DNA from: a virus
Virus record (IMG/VR): IMGVR_UViG_3300026518_000006
Location: 1-64,000 of that record
Strand: one strand, 5' to 3'
DNA: 64,000 bases
The notes below the pieces were generated by a model. It did not search any database. It was not told the DNA's origin and worked only from the letters and a program-made list of their open reading frames with translations. Below are positions 48,287 through 55,597 of the stretch, piece by piece; position 1 is the stretch's first letter; the number at the start of each line of letters is the position of its first letter. The translations under genes and the position numbers were made by a program.

Positions 48287-48347
48287 GGGTGCGTCTTTAA
48301 ATAAACACAAGACGCACCCACCTCCAAATACAATCCAAAGGTGGGTG
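48287..48347 (+). ncRNA. mutually exclusive RNA hairpins upstream of tRNA-Lys
   Basis: GGGTGCGTCTT (48287-48297) pairs with AAGACGCACCC (48309-48319). CACCCACCT (48315-48323) pairs with AGGTGGGTG (48339-48347). The two stems share 48315-48319, so only one can form at a time. In an AT-rich genome these GC-rich stems stand out. A switch, attenuator or processing signal is possible. Confidence 0.5.
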
Positions 48348-48356
48348 TTATCAAAA

Positions 48357-48433
48357 GGGTGTGTAGCTCAGTTGGTAGTAGCACTCGACTTTTAATCGAG
48401 GGGTCACAGGCTCAAACCCTGTCACACCCACCA
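48357..48433 (+). tRNA. tRNA-Lys (TTT)
   Basis: Acceptor GGGTGTG/CACACCC, anticodon arm CTCGA-CTTTTAA-TCGAG giving TTT, and encoded CCA. The D-loop is slightly long and the T-loop is CTCAAAC rather than TTCAAAC. Confidence 0.88.
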
Positions 48434-48436
48434 TTT

Positions 48437-48509
48437 GGCATATGTCTTTGGAGAACACCTGAACCTCATAAGTTTAGGAAATAAGGGTCAGAACCTTGAT
48501 ATGCCACCA
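48437..48509 (+). tRNA. CAT tRNA with degenerate T-loop
   Basis: Acceptor GGCATAT/ATATGCC is perfect and CCA is encoded. Anticodon arm TGAAC-CTCATAA-GTTTA gives CAT. The T-arm AAGG/CCTT closes GTCAGAA, lacking TTC, and the D-stem is weak. It may be an Ile2 (AUA), a Met tRNA or a decaying gene. Confidence 0.65.
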
Positions 48510-48563
48510 TCCTAACTAAACTCTCATAATATTACTCCACAATTTACACTCATTAAATCACAT

Positions 48564-48592
48564 TTGACTTTTTATTAAGATTATTGTATAAT
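48564..48592 (+). promoter_or_regulatory. early promoter TTGACT-17-TATAAT
   Basis: TTGACT 48564-48569 and TATAAT 48587-48592, spacer 17, upstream of the broken gene at 48624. Confidence 0.85.
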
Positions 48593-48623
48593 CTTAATAT
48601 AAACAAAAAAAGAGGGGCAAAAA

Positions 48624-48914
48624 ATGGGTCTATATGTAAATCCACCATATGATAAAAGGCAATGGCTTATTGACAACTCAGAAACAAAACCACTAAAACA
48701 GAGCGATTTCTTGCTTGATAGTGTTGCTAATGATGAATTTCTTGTAGTTCTTGTCGATAATGGTCTTTTTAATGCAGGAGGGTAGTGTACTCTGAAAGAG
48801 AGTATGTTGATTTTACATCTCCTTCGGATTCAAGACCGAAAGAGTTTTTTATTGTCAAAAAAGAAAAATTAAAACCATACTGTCAAGAGTGGGAATTATA
48901 TGTGGATGAATAGA
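48624..48914 (+). pseudogene. phage protein with an in-frame TAG
   Basis: ATG 48624 opens MGLYVNPPYDKRQWLIDNSE and stops at TAG 48783-48785 after FLVVLVDNGLFNAGG. The same frame continues VYSEREYVDFTSPSDSRPKE and FFIVKKEKLKPYC to TAG 48912-48914. The two halves read as one about 96-residue phage protein of a type where VDNG-F-x-A is followed by YxERE and RPK-x-x-x-V-x-x-EKL. A CAG to TAG change is the simplest cause. Confidence 0.6.
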
Positions 48915-48946
48915 ACCTATTAACCCTATTAAAAACACTTGGGTAT

Positions 48947-49207
48947 TTGCAAATGAAAAAGAAATTGAACTTTAAAAATGGCGACATCTTGTTTGTTGTA
49001 AAAAAAGGATTTGGTGCATATATATGTGCAGTGAAAGGTATATTTCAGTCACTATCTGATACATCTATAACATATAAATGTTCTGTAATATATTCAAAAA
49101 ACAAAAATAATAGTAATGAGGTGATGGTTAATCCTGAAGATATAAAAGCCTATTTAGGTGATGATATTGATGAGGCTGTTGAACAATATGCCGAATATTT
49201 TATATAA
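48947..49207 (+). CDS. tailed small barrel protein, 86 aa
   Basis: The start may be 48947 or ATG 48953; neither has a strong ribosome binding site. LNFKNGDILFVVKKGFGAYI is a barrel-type start, followed by a D-D-I-D-E-A-V helix and the tail QYAEYFI. It is probably read from the early promoter at 48564. Confidence 0.6.
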   Translation: MQMKKKLNFKNGDILFVVKKGFGAYICAVKGIFQSLSDTSITYKCSVIYSKNKNNSNEVMVNPEDIKAYLGDDIDEAVEQYAEYFI

Positions 49208-49226
49208 CCCCTTTCGGGGCTATATA
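49201..49226. terminator. bidirectional terminator between convergent genes
   Basis: CCCCTTTCGGGG flanked by TATA-rich arms lies exactly between the plus-strand tailed gene and the minus-strand tail sheath gene. Confidence 0.7.
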
Positions 49227-49230
49227 GTGG

Positions 49231-51252
49231 TTAAGCACCAATAACAGAGCTGAATGAGCGAGTTCCCACATTGTTAAATGTAAGGATAATAAACTCAGTA
49301 GCATAATTAGGTTTAATATAGATATCCACACGAAGTTCATTACGAGCGATTACTTCAGGTGTGTTGTTTGTTTCATCACATACAACCAAGAAATCTTGAA
49401 TACCACGCCCTGCTTTAACACTTGAAAGGTATGGGTTAAACATAGCCAATACAGCATTACGAGTGAACGGGTCATTAAACTCAAATAGTGTGCTACGAGA
49501 AGCTTTAGCCATAGCTCTTTCGATTGTGTTGAAAAGACCTCTAACATTAATTCTATCAAAAGAAGAAGCATAGTTTAGGAGTGTTTTTTGACCCCATACC
49601 AAGTTACCTTCTCCTGGAAATGAAACAATAGGGTTAATGCTGTTTCTATATAACGCATCTCTTTGAGCTAAATTAGGCGAAAACGCAATTTTGTCAATGT
49701 TACGAATTACTCCTCTACGAAGCCCTGCTGAAGCCCACCAAGAGGCGTTATTTGAGTTTGTATTAGAACGAAGTCCTGCCATATCTCCTGCAACATTAAT
49801 CCAACGGAATTTTTTAGCATAGTTGTCATAAATTCTAAAGTAATTGCCAAAGAAAGAACTAAACATTGTGCGAAGTGGAGCATCAGAACTATTCATATAT
49901 TGAAGTAAATTATCTACAGCTACTGCTGATTTTTTACCAACAACATCTTCATATCTTGCCCCAAGGAATGCAATACAGTCAGCACGGGTATTAGCAAGTT
50001 CTCCTGCTCCTACACCATTATCATATTCATTTCCAATAACAACATCAATTTCATATACTTCTTTATCTTCTACTTCAAAATAAGCATCTTTAATATCTCC
50101 AACAGACACAAGTGGTGATTCCCCACCAAAAGTAGAAAGATTTCCAAGACCATCTATTCCTTGAGCGGTTCTATAAATGTATGAGTTTATATATGTCTCA
50201 TAAGTCTTGTTGTCATTAGGGTCTTCATACTCTTCAGTAACCGTAGTTTTTCCAATTGAATCATTTACAGCTACATATACTAGTTTTGAATTATGATTGA
50301 TTAAATTCTCAATATATTTAGATTTGTTATTAGCGTCTACAGCATCTTTATCAAATGAACATATATAGGTTTCTAATGCAGTGCCTTTACGAATAACAAC
50401 ACCGATTTCTTCACCTACAGGTGGGTATTCAAAAAGACTAAGAAGAGAAACACCTTCGAATGCTTGTGCTAAAGAAGCACCTCCATTGGCTCCTGCCTCT
50501 CTAGGAATGTAAGGGTAGAAGTCATAAGGGTTACATATAGCAATATCAATGTCATTTAAAACTTCGCCCGCTGTTTGAGCTGTAAATGTAAGTTTGACAT
50601 CATAATTGAAGTCAAATGTAGCTTCTTTTGTTTCATAATCACTCAGATTTTTAATTAACTGATGATTTTGAGCAAAAGGCGGCACAATTCTATCAAGAGC
50701 ATCTGTGTCTTTATAGTTTCTATAAGCATCAATACTTGCATTTAAGTGACTTTGGAAAATTACTATACTTGTGTCCACAGGGATGTTATCTGTAAGTGGT
50801 TCACCCAAATAAACCAAATATTCATCTGTAGTCTGATTAAACTCAAGGTTTGTTACACTATAAGTATTGGCATCGAAACCAACAAAACCAATTTTTAACC
50901 CTTTGTGAATGCCGTCAATACTTTGAAGTTTGATTAGTGTGGTTCCACTTGAGTATGTCTCATATGTTTTGTGTTTTGAAATCAGTGGATTTCCCTCTGT
51001 GAAAGCACGAGAAACTACAAGTTGATTACTGTAGTCGAAGAACTTATAGCACTGAAACCATTCGTTATAATTTTTGTTTGTTGGTTGTCCAAAGTAAAAT
51101 TCCAATTCATCTTTATTTGTGATAATAAAAGGTTGCTCAATAGGACCTTTTGTAAAATTACCCGCAAAGAAAGCCACAGAATTTGAAACAGTTGGTACAA
51201 TTGCTGAATTGTCTACCTCTTTTACATAGACACCTGCTGATAAATAAGCCAT
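49231..51252 (-). CDS. 18: tail sheath protein, T4 gp18-like
   Basis: The 673-residue protein begins MAYLSAGVYVKEVDNSAIVP, a typical sheath N terminus, and ends with the conserved C-terminal domain (GRGIQDFLVVCDETNNTPE, then LRVDIYIKPNYATEFIILTF). T4 gp18 is 659 residues. It forms the contractile sheath around the tube. A late box lies 123 bases upstream at 51375. Confidence 0.92.
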   Translation of the reverse strand: MAYLSAGVYVKEVDNSAIVPTVSNSVAFFAGNFTKGPIEQPFIITNKDELEFYFGQPTNKNYNEWFQCYKFFDYSNQLVVSRAFTEGNPLISKHKTYETYSSGTTLIKLQSIDGIHKGLKIGFVGFDANTYSVTNLEFNQTTDEYLVYLGEPLTDNIPVDTSIVIFQSHLNASIDAYRNYKDTDALDRIVPPFAQNHQLIKNLSDYETKEATFDFNYDVKLTFTAQTAGEVLNDIDIAICNPYDFYPYIPREAGANGGASLAQAFEGVSLLSLFEYPPVGEEIGVVIRKGTALETYICSFDKDAVDANNKSKYIENLINHNSKLVYVAVNDSIGKTTVTEEYEDPNDNKTYETYINSYIYRTAQGIDGLGNLSTFGGESPLVSVGDIKDAYFEVEDKEVYEIDVVIGNEYDNGVGAGELANTRADCIAFLGARYEDVVGKKSAVAVDNLLQYMNSSDAPLRTMFSSFFGNYFRIYDNYAKKFRWINVAGDMAGLRSNTNSNNASWWASAGLRRGVIRNIDKIAFSPNLAQRDALYRNSINPIVSFPGEGNLVWGQKTLLNYASSFDRINVRGLFNTIERAMAKASRSTLFEFNDPFTRNAVLAMFNPYLSSVKAGRGIQDFLVVCDETNNTPEVIARNELRVDIYIKPNYATEFIILTFNNVGTRSFSSVIGA

Positions 51253-51374
51253 TTTAATTTCCTTGTTTTTGTAATCAATAGTGAAAGTGTAATTTTCCGT
51301 ACCTTTTCTTTGGTCACAAGCTCTTCACTCATAACAGCACTTCAAAGCCTTGCACTATTCATCTATTGTTAAAC

Positions 51375-51382
51375 TATTTATA
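51375..51382 (-). promoter_or_regulatory. late promoter TATAAATA (minus strand)
   Basis: Perfect late box upstream of the sheath gene. Confidence 0.65.
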
Positions 51383-51399
51383 AAGATTGTATTTTGGAG

Positions 51400-51420
51400 A
51401 AAGGGCTTCAAAAGCCCTTT
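51400..51420. terminator. hairpin between tail tube and sheath genes
   Basis: AAAGGGCTT and AAGCCCTTT form a 9-bp stem with a 3-base loop, downstream of the tube gene on the minus strand. No T run follows in that direction, so the role may be RNA stabilisation. Confidence 0.55.
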
Positions 51421-51439
51421 TAAAAAGGAGCATCAGGGT

Positions 51440-52015
51440 TTAGAGAGCATTATCGTTTTTTGTTGCTTTAGGTATAGTATAGTCTGAAAATTCTTTTGTA
51501 CCTGTTACCCAATCACTATACGCAAATACAACATTAAACTCAGCAGGTGTATCAGCACTATCATCACCATATGAAATATCACCTATTGTTTGAGGGAAAC
51601 AGTTGTGCATAGTATATTGCGCTGTTACATTTCCCGCACTATCGAGCTGTTCTACTCTTAGGTCTGTAAAAATGGCTCTTGGGTTTCCTGAGTGTTTGTT
51701 CTTTTGAAAGTTATCACAAGCATCTGCCCATTTAATCAAATCATATCTAAGACTATGGTCTTCTGTAAGGTAAAAATCTACAGACCAAGCATTGTCAAAA
51801 GATGTATCTCCAGGAATTATAAGCTTGCGCCCTTGATTCCATAACTCTATTTGACCGATTTCCTTTTGTGGTGCCACAGCGGTTTTAGCCAATACATCCA
51901 CATCACCCAATGAAGTATTCCCTGCTACTGATGGTGGGAATGAGAATGTTACACGATATTTATTTGCACGAGCTGTAGCCCCCAATACTGATGAAAGTTC
52001 TCTAATAGTTGACAT
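51440..52015 (-). CDS. 19: tail tube protein, T4 gp19-like
   Basis: The 191-residue protein begins STIRELSSVLGATARANKYR and has the T4 gp19 order: NKYRVTFSFP, LIIPGDTSFDNAWSVDFYLT, then AIFTDLRVEQLDSAGN and TMHNCFPQTIGDISYGDDSA. T4 gp19 is 163 residues. It forms stacked hexamers of the inner tube. It lies next to the sheath gene, as usual. Confidence 0.9.
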   Translation of the reverse strand: MSTIRELSSVLGATARANKYRVTFSFPPSVAGNTSLGDVDVLAKTAVAPQKEIGQIELWNQGRKLIIPGDTSFDNAWSVDFYLTEDHSLRYDLIKWADACDNFQKNKHSGNPRAIFTDLRVEQLDSAGNVTAQYTMHNCFPQTIGDISYGDDSADTPAEFNVVFAYSDWVTGTKEFSDYTIPKATKNDNAL

Positions 52016-52041
52016 TATTGTTTCCTTTTAATTTATTATCT

Positions 52042-52049
52042 TATTTATA
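52042..52049 (-). promoter_or_regulatory. late promoter TATAAATA (minus strand)
   Basis: Perfect late box 27 bases upstream of the tail tube gene. Confidence 0.7.
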
Positions 52050-52051
52050 TA

Positions 52052-52726
52052 TTAAAATAAATTACCAAGTTCATTACCTATTAATTCTTGGGCAAATGTA
52101 GTTCCTGCACTTCCATCAACTTCAACATCTGTATAAGCAAAAGTAACTGTTGTAGTCGAAACTTCTCCATTTGAGTCTTTGTATTCAATGGCACTAACAT
52201 CAGTTGGAAAAGCACCTATGAGTTTTACATAAGTTGTTCCCTCTCCATTCCAATTCAACTGCTCTATTTTCAAGTCTCTTTGATATACAGGCTGTATTCC
52301 TGTCATTAGAGATAGAGGGTTCTCAACAATACCCTTAACAGCATCAATTGTACCCTTAACAGCTCTGACAGCTGAATTTAAACTTATTCCACCAATACTC
52401 AAACCCCCCAAAAGACCTGCACTATTCATATTTGTATCGTGGACTTGGTTCATCCAATCAATAAAATAGTTTCTTGTTTTCATATCTTCTGTATTAAAGA
52501 AAGTCATTTCCCAAGCACCATTGAAGGACATTTCACCTCTTAAATATGTCTTTCGCCCTCTCACTATCACTTCTGTTGGGATTAATGTTTTTCCAGGAAG
52601 TGTGGTGGATTGCACAAGAACATCTAATTCTCCACCCAAGTCGTCATCCATAGGCACATATACTCTGTATTTGTTGTCTCTTGCTCCCGCACCTATAATG
52701 GTCTTTAATTCACTAATTGTTCCCAT
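52052..52726 (-). CDS. tail tube paralog, 224 aa
   Basis: I start at ATG 52726 (MGTISELKTIIGAGARDNKY), which aligns with the tube protein start; a TTG nine bases upstream is possible. It keeps NKYRVYVPMD, TYLRGEMSFNGAWEMTFFNT, DLKIEQLNWNG and GAFPTDVSAIEY. An insertion around residues 105-150 (SAGLLGGLSIGGISLNSAV) distinguishes it. It may cap, terminate or decorate the tube. Confidence 0.75.
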   Translation of the reverse strand: MGTISELKTIIGAGARDNKYRVYVPMDDDLGGELDVLVQSTTLPGKTLIPTEVIVRGRKTYLRGEMSFNGAWEMTFFNTEDMKTRNYFIDWMNQVHDTNMNSAGLLGGLSIGGISLNSAVRAVKGTIDAVKGIVENPLSLMTGIQPVYQRDLKIEQLNWNGEGTTYVKLIGAFPTDVSAIEYKDSNGEVSTTTVTFAYTDVEVDGSAGTTFAQELIGNELGNLF

Positions 52727-52728
52727 TA

Positions 52729-53472
52729 TTACCAACCATTTCCGAATATATCAACTGCTTTAACAAGACCTTTCCCAATACCACCTGTAACAGAGTTTAT
52801 TGCGCCTTGTATTTGACCTGTTACAAAGTTTTTAGCACCATTAACAATGTTATTTACTCCTCCTAATAAACTGTCCAATAAATCTATCCCTGTTTTGTTT
52901 ATAGCAAATGTAATAAAAGAAAATGTAACTGTAAGTTCTTGAGTCGAAGAAGGGCTATCTGTACTATATTGTATTTCACCAACACTGCTTGGATAAACAC
53001 CATAAAATGTGTATGTAGCCATTTCCTCATCTTCTTCCCAATTCATAGCCGAAAAGGTAAGAGTAGTATACATACCATCTATAGTTCCCGCTACCCCCAT
53101 ATCAAAAATACTACTACCACCACTGAAAGCTCCACCAGTGGATATATCTTCTCTTAAATCCATTCTAACCAACCACTCATCAAAAATAGATTTCATTCTG
53201 TGAGCGTCATCTAATATAAGTGTCATTGTGATTTGATTTATATTAGTGGTGGGTCCTGGAATTGGGGCGGTTCTACCTCTATACTTATAGTCTAATACTT
53301 CCACTTTTCTTTCAGGAATACTAAATCCTTTACAAAGAATATCCAAAGTTCTATCAGGGGGTAATGCCATACTCATAATACTTGTAGGAACACTGAGTTT
53401 TAATCTGTAACGAGTAGGTCTTGATAAATCACCACCTGCTGAATACAAGAGTGTGTTTACACGAGTAGCCAT
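52729..53472 (-). CDS. tail tube paralog, 247 aa
   Basis: This protein begins ATRVNTLLYSAGGDLSRPTR and keeps the tube-fold marks PIPGPTTNINQITMTLILDD and GVYPSSVGEIQYSTDSPSST. It has a Gly/Asn-rich C-terminal extension of about 50 residues (VNNIVNGAKNFVTGQIQGAI). It is the third gp19-like gene in a row and may start or end the tube. Confidence 0.75.
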   Translation of the reverse strand: MATRVNTLLYSAGGDLSRPTRYRLKLSVPTSIMSMALPPDRTLDILCKGFSIPERKVEVLDYKYRGRTAPIPGPTTNINQITMTLILDDAHRMKSIFDEWLVRMDLREDISTGGAFSGGSSIFDMGVAGTIDGMYTTLTFSAMNWEEDEEMATYTFYGVYPSSVGEIQYSTDSPSSTQELTVTFSFITFAINKTGIDLLDSLLGGVNNIVNGAKNFVTGQIQGAINSVTGGIGKGLVKAVDIFGNGW

Positions 53473-53493
53473 TATAATCCTTTAACTTTGTTT

Positions 53494-53507
53494 TATTTAT
53501 ATAAATA
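53494..53507. promoter_or_regulatory. overlapping divergent late promoters
   Basis: TATAAATA on the minus strand (53494-53501) and on the plus strand (53500-53507) overlap by two bases. They can drive the tube genes leftward and the baseplate genes rightward. Confidence 0.7.
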
Positions 53508-53524
53508 AGTAAAAAAGGAAGTAT

Positions 53525-54175
53525 ATGAGTGTAATTTCAACACTAAAAAATGCAAGTGCTTCTAATTGGACAAAAACAAATGAGTTCAGTTTTATGTATA
53601 TACAAAACCCAAATTTTAATCAGTTTACTTTAAAAGATTTTGTTTATATCCAAGGGTTAAGTGAAATTGAAATATTTGAAAAAAACACCATTTCTGTAGA
53701 TGTCCCCCAATTAACAGCGGGTGAATTAGATACTGTTCTTGGGGGTCAGAGAAGACCAAATATTCGTATGCAAGAATTATTCAGATTTCAGGCTAAATTT
53801 AGAGATGAAGATGGGCTTTCATTAAGACAATATTTTGAATCGCTATGGATTGCTACTCAGTATGAATATTTTGACGATATTAAAGGTATGGTGGTTATTC
53901 TTGATGTTGATGGAAATGTTGTTTTTGCTAGTTATGATGTTATTATAAACTCTGTTTCTCCTGTTCAGTTTGATAACAATAGTAGCCAAATTGTGGAATT
54001 TGATGTTCAATTTCTTTCACCAACATATTCTGATGGAGTTGTCACGAATTTTGGTAAAATGAAATATGGTGATAGTTTTTTCCAAATAGGGAATGGTAGT
54101 AGTAGTGAAACCACAGTTACCGAAGAAAACGGAAATACAGATTTAACCGATGATGAAGCTCTTGGGTTATTTTAA
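53525..54175 (+). CDS. tail tube-fold or baseplate protein, 216 aa
   Basis: The protein shows MQELFRFQAKFRDEDGLSLR and VIINSVSPVQFDNNSSQIVE plus FDVQFLSPTYSDG, which matches the gp19-like tube fold in order though not closely in sequence. It heads the rightward baseplate block behind a late box. A tube-initiation or hub-linking role is likely; exact T4 equivalent unclear. Confidence 0.6.
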   Translation: MSVISTLKNASASNWTKTNEFSFMYIQNPNFNQFTLKDFVYIQGLSEIEIFEKNTISVDVPQLTAGELDTVLGGQRRPNIRMQELFRFQAKFRDEDGLSLRQYFESLWIATQYEYFDDIKGMVVILDVDGNVVFASYDVIINSVSPVQFDNNSSQIVEFDVQFLSPTYSDGVVTNFGKMKYGDSFFQIGNGSSSETTVTEENGNTDLTDDEALGLF

Positions 54176-54205
54176 GATTTCTTTAAAAATAAGATAGTAT
54201 TATAA

Positions 54206-54213
54206 TATAAATT
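54206..54213 (+). promoter_or_regulatory. late promoter variant TATAAATT
   Basis: One mismatch to the TATAAATA box, 18 bases upstream of the TTG start at 54232. Confidence 0.45.
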
Positions 54214-54231
54214 AAATCAAGGAAAATAATT

Positions 54232-54891
54232 TTGAATGTAGTTTTGGGAGATAACAAAGAGGTTGAGATTAGACCTTGGAAAGCTAAAGATAAAAAAGCT
54301 TTTATTAAATTACTTGAAGATAAAGGTGAAAATGTCACGGGTGAAGATATTACAAATGTTTTAGTTAGAAGTTGTATGAGCGACCCTGAAATTTTTTTAA
54401 ATCCTGATGAAGCACAGTATTTGATTATGAAAATCAAAGAGATAAGTATTGGTAATAATATCTCTTTTGATATGGAGTGTGACAATCCCGACTGTGGCAA
54501 AAACTTTGATGTAAATATAACATTTGATGATATAACTCATTATCAACCATCAAAATTTCCACACCAAGGTAAGATTATCAGTTGGAGAGAAATACCGTCA
54601 CAAAAGATATTTGATGATGTTATAAAATCTACTGATGAAGCTTATGTGGATGTTGAAATGTTGTTACATATGGATAGTATTAATGGGCAACCAATAGCAA
54701 GTTTTCAGGAAGCTTTAGAAATAGTAGACGATATGGAATTAAAACAGACGGAGGAGATAGAGCAGGAATATTCCGAGGTAGTCGCCTTTCTTGAATTAGG
54801 CACAAAAATCAAATGTCCTCATTGTGGGTATGAAGATGACTACCAATTTGATATTATTCCCCACTTTTTTGATGAGTTGCTTCCTAACTAA
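54232..54891 (+). CDS. baseplate hub assembly protein, T4 gp26/gp51 family
   Basis: TTG 54232 is the start, behind AAGGAAAATAAT. The 219-residue protein has two Cys pairs, CDNPDCGKNF (about 83-92) and KCPHCGYEDD (about 195-204), and the helical framework of the T4_baseplate family that includes gp26 and gp51. These help build the central hub. The next gene is a second member. Confidence 0.7.
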   Translation: MNVVLGDNKEVEIRPWKAKDKKAFIKLLEDKGENVTGEDITNVLVRSCMSDPEIFLNPDEAQYLIMKIKEISIGNNISFDMECDNPDCGKNFDVNITFDDITHYQPSKFPHQGKIISWREIPSQKIFDDVIKSTDEAYVDVEMLLHMDSINGQPIASFQEALEIVDDMELKQTEEIEQEYSEVVAFLELGTKIKCPHCGYEDDYQFDIIPHFFDELLPN

Positions 54892-54899
54892 GGAAGATT

Positions 54900-55586
54900 A
54901 TGGAATTTAAATTAAATAGAACTCTTCAAGAATATAAAGACCTCTTAACTTATGAGGTCAGCCCCTACAATTCTTTTCAAGAAAAAACAGCCCTCATAAA
55001 ACAATCTGATGGCGAAAAAAATCCAATTAGAATAGCCAAAATTTTAGGACTAAACCCATCAAACAGATTTGAAGCAATCGCTATGATTTTTAAAGCAAGA
55101 GAAAACTCAGTAGATGACCTTATTGAGTTTAACTATAAATGTAAAGAATGTGGGTTTTTAGATTTAAAATCTATAAGTATTTCGGATATGTTCTTTAAAG
55201 ATGATATTGATGAATCATTGCCTATAGGAATATTTGAAACACTTGATGAGATAATAAGTGAAGAAGATATAAATAACCTAAGCATTAAAGAGTTTAATGA
55301 GCTTGAAAAAAAGCTTTTTAAAAACAATCTTGCTATCTTTGACCCATCAATTGTATTGACTTGTTCAAAGTGCAAGAATAGAGAGAAAACAGTTTTTGAC
55401 ATCAGTTCTGTTGTTTCAAAAACTACATTGAAAAACATATATGAACAATATTTGGATTTGACATATTTTAGTAATATGACCAAGTATGATGTTGACAATA
55501 TGTACCCATTTGAGCGTGAAGTGTTTTTAGGACTTATTCAAAAGAAAGAAGATGAAAAGGCACAGGCACAAGCACAACAACGATAA
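54900..55586 (+). CDS. baseplate hub assembly protein, second gp26/gp51-family member
   Basis: The 228-residue protein has two Cys pairs, YKCKECGFLD and TCSKCKNREK, in the same relative order as the gene before it, and similar length to T4 gp26 (208). It ends in an Ala/Gln repeat. It starts 8 bases after the previous stop. Confidence 0.7.
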   Translation: MEFKLNRTLQEYKDLLTYEVSPYNSFQEKTALIKQSDGEKNPIRIAKILGLNPSNRFEAIAMIFKARENSVDDLIEFNYKCKECGFLDLKSISISDMFFKDDIDESLPIGIFETLDEIISEEDINNLSIKEFNELEKKLFKNNLAIFDPSIVLTCSKCKNREKTVFDISSVVSKTTLKNIYEQYLDLTYFSNMTKYDVDNMYPFEREVFLGLIQKKEDEKAQAQAQQR

Positions 55587-55597
55587 AAGGAAATATT

